Shown one piece after another: positions 46,401 through 55,144 of a stretch of DNA of 64,000 nucleotides. Position numbers and translations under genes: made by a program. Below the pieces are notes generated by a model, which did not search any database, had not been told where the DNA came from, and saw only the letters and a program-made list of their open reading frames with translations. Position 1 is the stretch's first letter. Every line of letters starts with the position of its first letter. This DNA is from JAJFUE01 sp041687335 (lineage in GTDB: Bacteria; Sumerlaeota; Sumerlaeia; MVZB01): positions 1-64,000 of the forward strand of contig JAWLCE010000012.1 of NCBI GenBank assembly GCA_041687335.1. Reading direction: 5' to 3'.

Positions 46401-49400
46401 GGTGACGCTCGGCCAAGGCCTCGTAGAGGGCCAGTGCATCGTCGGCCCGGCCGCCTGATTCGTAAAGGGCCGCCAGCCGCAGGCCCTCGCCACGATGGGT
46501 TTCGTCTTCGCCGGCGGCCTCGGCGGCGGCCAGCAACTCGGCCAGCAGCTCCGGATCATCAGGTGAGACATCAACGGCCTTGCGGAACAGCTCCAGCGAC
46601 TCGGCGTGCGCGCCGGCAACGGCATGGGCGCGCGCGGCATCGAGCCAGCCGGCGCGGGCTTCCATGGGGCGACCGGCCTCGAGGTAAATTTCAGCCAGCC
46701 GGGCAACCAGATCCAGTCGCGAGGGATCGAGCGCGCGGATGCGGCCGAGCGTCAGGATCGCCTCATCCAGAGCCCCCGCCTGATACTGCGTCTCGGCGAG
46801 GCGAACGAGCTGATCGATCGCCAGCTCGAGGCGGTCTCGCCGCAGAGCCCAATCCACCAGCGCCTCCAGCGCGGTGCAATCGCCAGGGGCGGCTTCCAGC
46901 AGGGTCTCGTAGACAAGCTGGGCCTGGTCGGGTTCATTGCGCTCATCATGCAGCGCGGCCAGCCCGAGCCAAGCCTGAATGGCCTCGGTCAACCGACCCA
47001 GTCGGGCCAGCGCACGCGCCACCAGGTCACGCAGCAGGGCGTCATCGGAATAGATCATGACCCCGTCGTTGCCGAGCTCGAGCGCTTCCTCGAGCCGGCC
47101 CGTTTCAAGCGCCTGACCGGTCGCCTGGCGATATTCATCACGGGCGATGGCATGGGCGCCGCGCTCGACGAGCACACGCAGCAGTGCGATGCGCAGCCGG
47201 TGGTCCTCGGGACGCACCTGTGCCAGACGATGGAGCGCCTGGAGCGCCCGGGCCGGCTCGCCCGCTTCGAGCCAGAGCCCGACCAGCTCGCGGCCACGAC
47301 CAAGCGCCGGCTCGACCTGTCCGACCTCGAGCAACAGGTCCACGATGCGTGTAACCAGCAGGGGCTGGTCGGGGCGCAGGTCCTCAAGCCGGCGCAGGAC
47401 GGCAAGTGCCTGATCGAGTCGACCGGCGCCGGCGTGGGCGTCAGCCAATTGCTCCATGACCTCGCCGAGGCCCTCCCAATCGCCGAGCGAGCGGCGGGTT
47501 TCGATAAGCGCCAGCAGTGCCGCCTCATCGTGGGGATTGAACTCGAGCAGTCGCTTGAGCTGGGCGGCTGCCTCGAGATGGTTGCCGGTGGCGGAGGCCA
47601 GTCGCGCCAGCTCGCGCCGCTGGCCGGCCGCCTCGGCCTGGTCGCCGCCGGCCTCGCAAAGTTCTGCCAGCCGCCGCCGCGCCTCGATGTTTGCGGGCTG
47701 GGTCTGCGTCAGGTGCTGATAGATCCGGATGGCGACTTCGGGACGGGCCTCGCGCTCGTGACGCGCCGCGAGGCCCAACCAGCAGACAGCAGCCTTGGCC
47801 GGCTGGCCAAGCCGCTCCTGAATCTGCGCCAGGGCCTCGGGCAGGTCGAGCCGATCAGGCGCCAGCTCGACTGCCCGCGCGAGCAGCGGCTCCATTTCGG
47901 CCGGCCGCTCCAGGCGGTCGTGAATCTCGATGGCGCGCATGATGGCATCGAGCGCCTCTTCGTCGCGGCCCAGCCGCCGCAAAGCCGCCGCCGCGCCGCC
48001 CCAGTCCGCCGCCGCGTCGTCAACCAGCCCGGCCGCGCGGATCAGGGCCTCGGCACATTCGGCATCCTGGCCGGATGTTTCCAGAATCGCGGCCAGCTCT
48101 CGCCAGAGGGTGGCGGCGGCGGGCGCATCGCCCGCTTGCTCGAGCAGCGCCGCCCGCCGGCGCAGAAACTCCGGCTCGCCCGGGTATAGCTCCTGCAGGC
48201 GCGCCAGGATGCGCAGTGCTTCATCGGCGCGGCCTAGCTCTTCACGCCAGCGCGTGGCCAATTCCACGAAGATTGCGCGCGCCTCGTCCTGCTGGCCCAG
48301 CTCGTGCAGCATGTCGGCCAGCCGCTCGCGCAGGGCCAGGTCATCGGGATCAAGTTCGGCCAGGCGGCGCCACTGGGCGAGGGCCTCCGGGCCACGGCCC
48401 AGCCGCTCGAGCAGTTCAGCGAGCCGACGTATGGTCACGGCGGCCTCGGCCCAGCGGCCCAGCCGCGCCTGGAGGCGCCCCAGCGCCGCGAGCAGCTCAT
48501 CGTCTTCGGGAGCCAACTCGAGCGCCTCGCTCAGGTGCCGCTCGGCTTCCTCAGGATGATTCGCCTCGGCATCGGCCGCCAGCCAGCGCAAGTCCTCAAG
48601 GGCCGACGCGGGACGCGACAGTTCTCGGGCGGCCTCGATGCGGCCGCGGCGCATGTGGGTGGAATCAGGTGTCAGAGCGAGGCCGGCTTCGGCCGCCTGG
48701 AGGACAACATCCCACAAGCCGGCAGCCCTTGCGTCATCCAGCAACCCACTCCACAAGCCCGGGGCGAGGTCGACCATGCCACGGTCGGTGAGGAGACGGG
48801 CACACTCCAGCCGCCAAGGCCACTGCTCGCGCAGCAGCGGCATCGCATCGGCGAGCGCCGTAGCCAGCGTGTCGCGGTCGTCGCGGTCAGCGGCCCAGGC
48901 CACCAGCTCAAGCCAATGGCGGGCCGCCTCGGCCGGGTCGCTGCCCTCGGCCGAATAAAAGTGCGCCAGCCGCAGGCGCGCGGCAGGGTCCTCGGGGCGC
49001 AGCCGGACCAGTTTCTGCAATACGCCGGCGGCGTGGGCCCGCTCGCAAAGCGACTCGTAGATCGCCAGCACGGCGGAGAATATTTCCGCGGCTTCGTCCA
49101 AGCGACCCTGATCTTCGAGCAGGCGGGCCAGCCGCTCGATGCGCTGGGGATCGGCGGGGCTGAGTTCACTGGCGCGGCGGAGATAACTTTCGGCCTGATC
49201 GAGCCGTCCCGCCGCGAGCGCCTGCTCGCCGAGCGCCTCCAATTCGCCGCAGGCCTCGCCGGTTTCGCCAAGCGCCACCAGGGACTCGACCAGCAGGTCG
49301 CGCGCGGGGGTGAAGTCGGGATGAAACGCCGTGATCCGGCGGCAGAGCGTGACCGACTCGGCCGGTGCGCCGCTGGCGCGAGCAAGCTCATAATATTGAC

Positions 49401-51753
49401 TCGCGGCGGCCTCGACATCCCCCCGGGCTTCCAGGCACTCGGCCAGTCGGGCCGCGAGATCGCCGCGATCGGGCGCCAGTGCGACCAAGTGCCGGATCGC
49501 CGCCAGCTCCAGCTCGCAATCGCCGGCCGAACGGCCAAGCGCAACGAGGCGTTCGTAGCAACCCGCGGCGGCCTCGGGTCGGCCGGCGCGCTCGGCGCAG
49601 GCGGCGGATTTTTCAAGCAGCCGGCGGTCCTGCGGAAGCTGCGCCAGCGCCAGCTCCAGCAAGGGGAGGGCTTCATCGACTTCGCCGGCGTGAGCTTTGA
49701 CATCAGCCAGCTGTTCGTAAACAGCGGCAGCGGCGGCGGGCTGATCGGCGGCGGCCAGCAGTTGCGCCTGCTCGCGGCGCAGGTCCTCGCGGTCGGGGCA
49801 AAGCACGAGCAGCCGCTCGATCGCCGCCAGCTGCAGCGCAGCGTCACCGCTGGATCGCCCGAGGATGACAAGGCGTTCATGACATCCCGCGGCGGCCTCG
49901 AGTCGGCCGGCGCGCTCGGCGCAGGCGGCGGATTTTTCAAGCAGCCGGCGGTCCTGTGGAAGCTGCGCCAGCGCCAGCTCCAGAAGGTCAAATGCCTCGT
50001 CCATATCGCCGGCGTCAAGTTTTTCATCGGCCAGCTGTTCATAGGTGGCGGCGGCGGCGGCGGGCTGATCGGCGGCGGCCAGCAGTTGCGCCTGTTCGCG
50101 GCGCAGGTCCTCGCGGTCGGGGCAAAGTGCGAGCAGTTGCTGAACCAGGTCCTGACGCGTCGATGGATCGGCCGCAACAGCCAACATGTGTTCAAGATGG
50201 CCTGCGGCTTCCTCGCGCTCGTCGGCGGCGATCAGCATGCGGACAAGCTGCCCCTGCCAGCCACCTTCGGCCGGATAATGCTCGACTGCGAATCGCCAGG
50301 CCGCCAGTGCTGCGGGGTCCTCGAGCTGCGCATCGAAACTCGCCAGCCAGCGCTCGACAAGGCGGCGGGCGGCCTCGGCGCCCTTGTCGGCCAGCGTGGT
50401 GCGGGCTGCCACCTCGAGCAGTTCACGGTCGGCCAGCGTTAACTCACCGTTACCGGCATCGCAGCGGGCCAGGCGCAGCTCGGCCTGCTGGCGTCGCAGC
50501 GAGGGGTCGTGCGGATCGAGGCGGCAGGCCTGGTCGAGCAATTCGTCAGTCAGCTCGGCCTCGCCGCGAGCGGCAGCCTGCGCTGCCAGATCACGATAAA
50601 TTTCAAGCGCACGAGGATGGTCGCCGCACTCGACGGCCAACTCGGCGCGCAGACGAAGCCAGTCGGCGCGCGCCGGCTCGGCATCAAGCATGGCATCGAG
50701 CCGGCGGGCGGCCTCGGCCGGATCGCCGTCGCGCGCGAGCCGCTCGACCTGGCCCAGCCGCCGGGGGCGCGCCTCCTCGGCGCGACCGGTCTGCTCGAGC
50801 AGCAAGCAAAGTTCATCGTCGACCTCGAGATCGACCGGGCGCAGTTGGGCGAGCCGCTCCAGCGTCGCCAGCAGCGACTCGATCTGGCCCGCCTCGCGGT
50901 GGATCGTGGCCAACCGCTTGAGCAGGGACAGCAGCTCGGACATCGAACCGGACTGCTCATGAAGGTTGGCCAGCTCCTCAATCAATTCCGCGTCGGTGGG
51001 CGCCAGGCGGGCAGCTTCATCAAGCGCGGCGAGCGCCTCGGCGGTGAGCCCCTGGCGACGACAGCGGGCGGCCTTGCGGCCGAGCGCATCGGCGAGCGCC
51101 TCGGAGCGGCCGGCGAGGCGGGCCAGCTCGATTTCCCGCTCAACCAGTTCCTCCGCCTCGGGATAAACCTCGAGCAGGCGAGCGAGCAGCGGACCGGCCT
51201 CATCGAGACGCTTTTCCCGGATGAGCGTGTCAAAAACCTCGATGCGCTGCTCAAGCGCGCGGCCGTGCAGACCTTCGGCCTCGCTGACCTGCGCCGAAAA
51301 CATGCGCAGGCGCAGGCTGTGGGGGTCCAGTTCGAGGGCGGAATTGATCAATGCGCGCGCGGCGGGCAGATCGCCCCGATTCAGCGCCTCGACCGCCTGA
51401 TCGACGTATTGCGTGCCGAGCCGCTGAAAGAGTTCCATGTCGACGGGCAGATTCATGCGTTCGGCCAGGTCGAGCGCTGCCTCGATCGGCGCGAGTTGGC
51501 GATGCAGCCCCCAGAGCTCGACAAGCGGTCCGCCCTTGAAACAGGCGCAGTGCTTCATCATGCATTTGTAGGTGCGGGAGGGGACGTGGATGATCAGCGA
51601 GCGGACGGCACGCTCGCGGTGGACGGGGCAGAAGCACTTGATGGAGTCGTCGCCGGAAAGGATTTTATCCGGATGATAATCGAGCAACCGGACAAAGGCC
51701 GGAGGATCAACCAGGCCGTTAATCTGACTGAGAATCGATTGTAGATTGGACAT
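43402..51753 (-). CDS. Giant TPR protein with N-terminal DnaG-type zinc finger (2,783 residues)
   Basis: Start at ATG 51753; the in-frame ATG 30 bases upstream lacks a ribosome site. Residues 1-80 hold a CHC2-like zinc finger as in DnaG primase: IKCFCPVHRE (C40, C42, H45), then TYKCMMKHCACFKGGPLVELW (C64, C69, C71). Almost all the rest is tetratricopeptide-like: alternating Ala/Leu/Glu/Arg-rich helices with a ~34-residue rhythm, and motifs such as AARALINSALELDPHS, ALAALDEAARLAPTDAEL and AVRDLLAALR. About 2,680 residues leave space for nearly 80 such repeats. No TM, signal peptide or catalytic domain is visible. A 108-residue stretch is duplicated in tandem. The gene has its own transcription unit: a terminator separates it from pilQ upstream. 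I do not recognise this architecture; a scaffold for a large complex is the most that can be inferred. Confidence 0.85.
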   Translation of the reverse strand: MSNLQSILSQINGLVDPPAFVRLLDYHPDKILSGDDSIKCFCPVHRERAVRSLIIHVPSRTYKCMMKHCACFKGGPLVELWGLHRQLAPIEAALDLAERMNLPVDMELFQRLGTQYVDQAVEALNRGDLPAARALINSALELDPHSLRLRMFSAQVSEAEGLHGRALEQRIEVFDTLIREKRLDEAGPLLARLLEVYPEAEELVEREIELARLAGRSEALADALGRKAARCRRQGLTAEALAALDEAARLAPTDAELIEELANLHEQSGSMSELLSLLKRLATIHREAGQIESLLATLERLAQLRPVDLEVDDELCLLLEQTGRAEEARPRRLGQVERLARDGDPAEAARRLDAMLDAEPARADWLRLRAELAVECGDHPRALEIYRDLAAQAAARGEAELTDELLDQACRLDPHDPSLRRQQAELRLARCDAGNGELTLADRELLEVAARTTLADKGAEAARRLVERWLASFDAQLEDPAALAAWRFAVEHYPAEGGWQGQLVRMLIAADEREEAAGHLEHMLAVAADPSTRQDLVQQLLALCPDREDLRREQAQLLAAADQPAAAAATYEQLADEKLDAGDMDEAFDLLELALAQLPQDRRLLEKSAACAERAGRLEAAAGCHERLVILGRSSGDAALQLAAIERLLVLCPDREDLRREQAQLLAAADQPAAAAAVYEQLADVKAHAGEVDEALPLLELALAQLPQDRRLLEKSAACAERAGRPEAAAGCYERLVALGRSAGDCELELAAIRHLVALAPDRGDLAARLAECLEARGDVEAAASQYYELARASGAPAESVTLCRRITAFHPDFTPARDLLVESLVALGETGEACGELEALGEQALAAGRLDQAESYLRRASELSPADPQRIERLARLLEDQGRLDEAAEIFSAVLAIYESLCERAHAAGVLQKLVRLRPEDPAARLRLAHFYSAEGSDPAEAARHWLELVAWAADRDDRDTLATALADAMPLLREQWPWRLECARLLTDRGMVDLAPGLWSGLLDDARAAGLWDVVLQAAEAGLALTPDSTHMRRGRIEAARELSRPASALEDLRWLAADAEANHPEEAERHLSEALELAPEDDELLAALGRLQARLGRWAEAAVTIRRLAELLERLGRGPEALAQWRRLAELDPDDLALRERLADMLHELGQQDEARAIFVELATRWREELGRADEALRILARLQELYPGEPEFLRRRAALLEQAGDAPAAATLWRELAAILETSGQDAECAEALIRAAGLVDDAAADWGGAAAALRRLGRDEEALDAIMRAIEIHDRLERPAEMEPLLARAVELAPDRLDLPEALAQIQERLGQPAKAAVCWLGLAARHEREARPEVAIRIYQHLTQTQPANIEARRRLAELCEAGGDQAEAAGQRRELARLASATGNHLEAAAQLKRLLEFNPHDEAALLALIETRRSLGDWEGLGEVMEQLADAHAGAGRLDQALAVLRRLEDLRPDQPLLVTRIVDLLLEVGQVEPALGRGRELVGLWLEAGEPARALQALHRLAQVRPEDHRLRIALLRVLVERGAHAIARDEYRQATGQALETGRLEEALELGNDGVMIYSDDALLRDLVARALARLGRLTEAIQAWLGLAALHDERNEPDQAQLVYETLLEAAPGDCTALEALVDWALRRDRLELAIDQLVRLAETQYQAGALDEAILTLGRIRALDPSRLDLVARLAEIYLEAGRPMEARAGWLDAARAHAVAGAHAESLELFRKAVDVSPDDPELLAELLAAAEAAGEDETHRGEGLRLAALYESGGRADDALALYEALAERHPADDAILARLCALYEARGLREEAIAGWRRLHGIHREAHRLEPARQCLQSALALQPDHPELLESLGDLCLTLGRRPEGVAHLARAARALRDSGHFDRARELSIRSLKLDPLNLELRGLLAESLERLGQTSAAIEEYTQAARGLVEAHRDEEARELLEHLLALDPSRQDERELLAGLLARGGQAEVGIHHYLSLIERLDAADDPRRAIKYCRQILALAPDHPEAHAHLCTIYERTEKFRQAFKECEWLADHHAAHEDFDRALEATRRALRWFPDDLPMRRRLVDLLMRLERHVETAEQLVQIAALAESRADARTATWALELACRIQPDNLEHLRRLAEYQERSGESHNARRTRLDLIRRLLLDEQMEPARLLAERVVAASGTEREEISAEVALLFEEAGLPEIAAWHYHQLAQNALGDERFEDAKGLAYRALGLKLRHVPTRQTLIAALRGLGENNLALEEYERLYDIHHQNAEWELALSVLREMIELAPAQPQPHHRMVGLLRQLGRHEQMIEQLRHLTELLAGAGDMEGAIGSLRELLEERPEDTRARLRFIDLYSRIGDEVELVDHFLQLARVFTAKGSVVEATRAYEKLIAIHPTLVSAREEFIQFLSAQGQLHRAVEESLALAEALVAEGQAAEAGRVLERIIALTPDDPEPRRRLAEIYLLTHRRGLALETWRWLAHQREQSGDDHGLLEALGRIVAIDNLNTEYRQRLVELAHRLGESSLACEHTDVLVRQYTERGLHDLAVAASRRLLEIEPDHPRALESLVRGQLAIGAAREVVAELTTVAENLARAGQIAEAVLLYRQAIEQGVEEFAVLRRYIDLYPQVGPETDLIDVYLRLAELLSNEGQGREAAKIYQRLLQLSPGHTVVRDLLAALRTGSTITPVPAGTGARTGVPAADRQQLERFLRSQPDNIEARLRLAELLEASDPAAADPHLYKAAHALFERGELERGIQLATRYLERHPEDQALRRRLSEARRQNQSFDIIHEALARELKNL
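49470..50117 (-). repeat. Two tandem 324-bp units inside the giant TPR gene
   Basis: The DNA repeats at 324 bases (for example GGTCGGGGCAAAG at 49791 and 50115), that is, 108 codons each. Both protein copies begin LCPDREDLRREQAQLLAAAD and share LLELALAQLPQDRRLLEKSA; differences are mostly in the middle and end of each unit. The boundaries given are approximate. Confidence 0.8.
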
Positions 51754-51896
51754 TGAATGAAAGCCCCGCCCTCGTCGCCACATTGCCGTTGCCGTTACCG
51801 CGCGATCATGCCCTCTCTCTTTTTCGACAAGGGCGCCCCCATTGATTAGGAAGAGATGAAGAAAGATTCAGAGGCAACCGACCCGTGGGCGGAGTG

Positions 51897-51941
51897 CTTA
51901 AAAATCAGGCGCGGGGCTCCCTGGGAGGAGGAGCCCCGCGC
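51897..51941 (-). terminator. Rho-independent terminator after pilQ
   Basis: On the minus strand GCGCGGGGCTCC pairs with GGAGCCCCGCGC across a short loop and is followed by CTGATTTTTAA. It closes the pilMNOPQ transcript and separates it from the giant TPR gene. Confidence 0.85.
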
Positions 51942-51969
51942 GGGATCGCTGGATGGCTGAAGCCGCGGC

Positions 51970-53517
51970 TTACTGAGAGACCTCGGAGTCCCGCTGGATC
52001 AGATCGTCCGTGGTGCTGACGTCATCCATGAAGTAATCGGGCTTGTTCCACTCCCGTTCGAGCTTGCCATGCAGATGGGTTTCCCATTTGCTCATCTCGG
52101 GGCGCTCCTCAATGATGGTGGGGGTCATCATCAACACCAATTCGGTGCGGCTCTGGGTGTTGGTCTTGTTCTTGAAGAGCCAGCCCAGCACCGGGACCCG
52201 GTGCAGCCAGGGCACGCCGGTGATGCCGTTGATGTTGTTGGTCTGGCGCAGGCCGCCGAGAACCACGGTGCTGCCGGTCTGGACGATGACGTTGGTGCCG
52301 GCGGCGCGCTCATCCATGCGCGGGGGCGAGAGCGGATCGGCGGCGTTGACGCGGCCGCGATTGATCGCCTGCTCCAACTCAACCGTCATCCGCACAAAAC
52401 CATTGGGCGTGATGATCGGACGGACGGTGATCTTGATACCGGCATCGGCGAACTCGATCTGCTCGGATGTGCTGCCGCCGGCGACGAGCTGGGTGGCCGA
52501 CCGGTAGGGGATGCGCTCAATGATATCGATGTTGGCCGAGACGTTGTTGAGGGTCGTGACGCGCGGATTGGCCAGAATCTCCACGATGTTCCGATTTTCG
52601 AGGAAATTGAAGGCGGCATTCAAGTTGTACTCGCCGCCGAAGATGCCGATCTGGTCGCCGAGGGCAAGCGCGGCGCCGTACTGGTCAAAACCCAGTCCCT
52701 CGTAGAGAACATTGGCCACGCGCAGGGGATCGTAACCCGGAGCCCCCACCTGACCGCCAGTATTGGCCTGCGACAGGGTCCACTCGGTGCCGAAGGACTG
52801 AAGGGCGTCAATATTGATGTCCACCAGCCGCGCCTCGATCTGAACCTGACGCTCGGGGATGTCGATCTTGTGGATCAGGTCGCGGATGATCTCGATCTGG
52901 GGCGGCACGTCGGTGATGATGATCGAGTTGGACTCCTGGTTGGCGACCAGCCGGCCATGGTCCTCGCTGCTGAGGAAGGGCTGCATGGTCAGCTGGACGT
53001 CCTCGGCGCGGATCCAGTTGAGCTGGATGACCTCGGTGCGGGTCTCAACCAGCCGGCTGCTGATGCGGGTCTGGGGCACGATGCGGAAGATGCCGCTGGG
53101 GTCGACGACGATCGCGAGCCCGCGGGTCTTGAGCACCGAGTCCAGCGCGTCGCGCAGCCGCACGTTGCGCAGGCGCAGCGTGACGTTGCCGGTGATCTCG
53201 CCGGAGTCGAAGATGAAATTGATGTTGAGGCGCTCGCCGATGATGCGGATGACGTTGCGCAGGTCGGCATTTGAGAATTCCAGCGACTCGATCGGCGCCT
53301 CCAGCTTCTCGATGGCGGCCCGCGTCAGCAGGTCCTGCTCGGGCTCGCTGAAGGTCAACTCAATGCGCTCGGTGCCATTGGCTGCCGGCGCGACCACCTG
53401 GGTCGTCTGGGCTTGCGGCTCAAGCTGGACCGCTGCATCCTGTGCCGTCGCCGGCCATCCCAGGCCGACCGCCACCACGACGGCCAAAAGCCATCCCTTG
53501 CCTTTATTCCTGAACAT
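51970..53517 (-). CDS. pilQ: Type IV pilus secretin PilQ (short form)
   Basis: 515 residues from ATG 53517, chosen for AAGGAGA five bases upstream. A signal peptide (LLAVVVAVGLGWPATA) is followed by a secretin/TonB short N-terminal domain (SLEFSNADLRNVIRIIGERLNINFIF) and an N1-type ring domain (VIQLNWIRAEDVQLTM, SNSIIITDVPPQIEIIRDLI). The beta-barrel secretin core holds NPRVTTLNNVSANI, GSTVVLGGLRQ and the C-terminal signature VPVLGWLFKNKTNTQSRTEL. Standard PilQ has one or two extra AMIN domains and 650-750 residues; this one lacks AMIN. It forms the outer-membrane pore of the pilus or of a related type II-like machine. Confidence 0.92.
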   Translation of the reverse strand: MFRNKGKGWLLAVVVAVGLGWPATAQDAAVQLEPQAQTTQVVAPAANGTERIELTFSEPEQDLLTRAAIEKLEAPIESLEFSNADLRNVIRIIGERLNINFIFDSGEITGNVTLRLRNVRLRDALDSVLKTRGLAIVVDPSGIFRIVPQTRISSRLVETRTEVIQLNWIRAEDVQLTMQPFLSSEDHGRLVANQESNSIIITDVPPQIEIIRDLIHKIDIPERQVQIEARLVDINIDALQSFGTEWTLSQANTGGQVGAPGYDPLRVANVLYEGLGFDQYGAALALGDQIGIFGGEYNLNAAFNFLENRNIVEILANPRVTTLNNVSANIDIIERIPYRSATQLVAGGSTSEQIEFADAGIKITVRPIITPNGFVRMTVELEQAINRGRVNAADPLSPPRMDERAAGTNVIVQTGSTVVLGGLRQTNNINGITGVPWLHRVPVLGWLFKNKTNTQSRTELVLMMTPTIIEERPEMSKWETHLHGKLEREWNKPDYFMDDVSTTDDLIQRDSEVSQ

Positions 53518-53625
53518 CCCCAGTCTCCTTCCGCGCATGATGCCGGCGGGATTGACCCCTGGCCGTGCATGAGGTTTTGTGTTTCGCCGCCGTCCCGCAC
53601 GGGCGGGCGCCGACGGTTGACTGAC

Positions 53626-54531
53626 TTACTTCAGGTCGTTGAGGACGACCTTGAATTCGAGATCGCGAATCCGGTAGACCACCGCGCGCTCGCCAATTTC
53701 AGCAACAGTGATCTCGGGGTAATTGGGCAGCGGCTGGCCGACGCGCAGCATATACTCGCCCACCAGGCACAGCCCGCTGCCGTCATGCTCGCGCAGCACG
53801 CCGCTGGTGTTGGTCTGCACCCACTGGGGCAGCTCGACGACCTCGCGGGCCGGCGAGGACTCCGACTGCAGCGCCAGCATCTTTTCGACCTCGGCCTGCT
53901 GTTGCGCCTGGATCTGAGACAGGCGCTGGCGAACCAGCGGGGTGAAGCGCTGGTCGTTGAGGGCGATGATGCGGCCAAACAGGTCGAGCGCCTCGTCGAT
54001 CTGGCCATCCTTGAGGTGATCCTCGGCCTGGGTCGAAAGCTCGCGGTAGATGGCGGCGCGGCGCACCCAGGGCACCACCATCGGGTCGTTCTTGTCGGCC
54101 GCGTCATAGATGAAGCGCGGCTGGTCGCCCAGCAGCTTGCGAATCTCCGGGTTCTGGAAGAGGTTGGTCGCGAGTGAGGATTGGGTCTCCTGGCTTTCCA
54201 GCCCCAGGCGCGGATCGCCCGGGCGCAGGCTGGGCATGCGCTCGCCGAGGGCATCGATCGCCAAGAGCATCTTGCTGGTCGCAGACTCCTGCTCGCCGAA
54301 GCCGCGGGTGACGCCCAGTTCGGGATCGGCCGTGGCGGCGAGGCCCTCGGCAGCAGGCTCGGCCTGGGGCTCCAGCGCCACCGCCGGCACGGCTGGTTGC
54401 TCGCTGGCCGGGGCGATCAGACGCGCCACCGCGCGCCAGGGCGATTCGGCGCGGGCCGGCGCGACCATGGCCGGCAGCACGGCCAAGGCCAGCGCCAGCG
54501 CCCATTTATGTGATTGATCGATGCTCGACAT
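53626..54531 (-). CDS. pilP: PilP-like pilus assembly protein with enlarged N-terminal region
   Basis: 301 residues; AAGGAG lies seven bases before the ATG. A signal peptide ends near APARA. Residues 150-215 are helical and contain a TPR-like segment (AEDHLKDGQIDEALDLFGRIIALNDQ) and a coiled coil (RQRLSQIQAQQQAEVEKML). The last 60 residues form a PilP-like beta domain (VGEYMLRVGQPLPNYPEITV, RDLEFKVVLNDLK). Conventional PilP is ~170 residues and a lipoprotein; here no lipobox is visible. The assignment rests mainly on position between pilO and pilQ. Confidence 0.7.
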   Translation of the reverse strand: MSSIDQSHKWALALALAVLPAMVAPARAESPWRAVARLIAPASEQPAVPAVALEPQAEPAAEGLAATADPELGVTRGFGEQESATSKMLLAIDALGERMPSLRPGDPRLGLESQETQSSLATNLFQNPEIRKLLGDQPRFIYDAADKNDPMVVPWVRRAAIYRELSTQAEDHLKDGQIDEALDLFGRIIALNDQRFTPLVRQRLSQIQAQQQAEVEKMLALQSESSPAREVVELPQWVQTNTSGVLREHDGSGLCLVGEYMLRVGQPLPNYPEITVAEIGERAVVYRIRDLEFKVVLNDLK

Positions 54532-54550
54532 CTTCCCGCTCCTTGCTTGC

Positions 54551-55105
54551 TTAGGGATTGAACATGAAGGTCGTCACGCTGATGGCGAACGGATGGATCG
54601 ACGGGCGATTCGGGTTGTTGGTGATGCGCAGGTCGCGCAGCCGCATGAAACGCTCGGGATTCTGCTCGATCAGCGTGAGGAACTGGCCGATGGCATGGTA
54701 ATGGCCCAGCGCCTCGACCTCGTATGGAATCTCGGTGTAAAGCGCGCGCCGCTGGGTGTTGGCCGGTGCGACCTTCTCCTGGACGATGCCGGTGGTGCTC
54801 AACGAGGTCAGCAGGGCGTTGAGGAAACCCGGGGCATCGGGGCTCGACGGCAGCCGCTGGGTCACCTTGTTGATCATCTCGACCTGGCGCTCCAGCTCTT
54901 CCTTCTGCGCGACCAACTCCTGGATCTGAGCCAAGTCCTTCTTGAGGACCGGGATTTTCTGCGCGAGCTCGGTACGCTGGCGCTCATTGGCGGCGATCAT
55001 GCCGCGACCGAACATGAAGTGGAAATATCCGACCAGGACCAGGCCGATGACGCCGAGGAAGGCGCTCAGCAGGAGCCCGGATTTTTGTGCATCGCTCAGT
55101 GTCAT
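54551..55105 (-). CDS. pilO: Type IV pilus inner-membrane protein PilO
   Basis: 184 residues. A cytoplasmic N-terminus and one TM helix (SGLLLSAFLGVIGLVLVGYF) are followed by a coiled coil (LAQKIPVLKKDLAQIQELVAQ) and a ferredoxin-like beta domain (YTEIPYEVEALGHYHAIGQF, LRDLRITNN). This is the normal PilO layout. It pairs with PilN in the alignment subcomplex linking PilM to the secretin. Ribosome site GGGAG precedes the ATG. Confidence 0.92.
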   Translation of the reverse strand: MTLSDAQKSGLLLSAFLGVIGLVLVGYFHFMFGRGMIAANERQRTELAQKIPVLKKDLAQIQELVAQKEELERQVEMINKVTQRLPSSPDAPGFLNALLTSLSTTGIVQEKVAPANTQRRALYTEIPYEVEALGHYHAIGQFLTLIEQNPERFMRLRDLRITNNPNRPSIHPFAISVTTFMFNP

Positions 55106-55144
55106 GTTGCTTCTCCCGCGTCTGTCATCATCTGGGGTGGCGGC

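Noticed and set aside
43690..46458. 922-codon open frame opposite the giant TPR gene (others at 46606-48189 and 48304-50442)
   Set aside because: These are antisense shadows of the repeated, biased codons of the TPR gene and have no domain signal.
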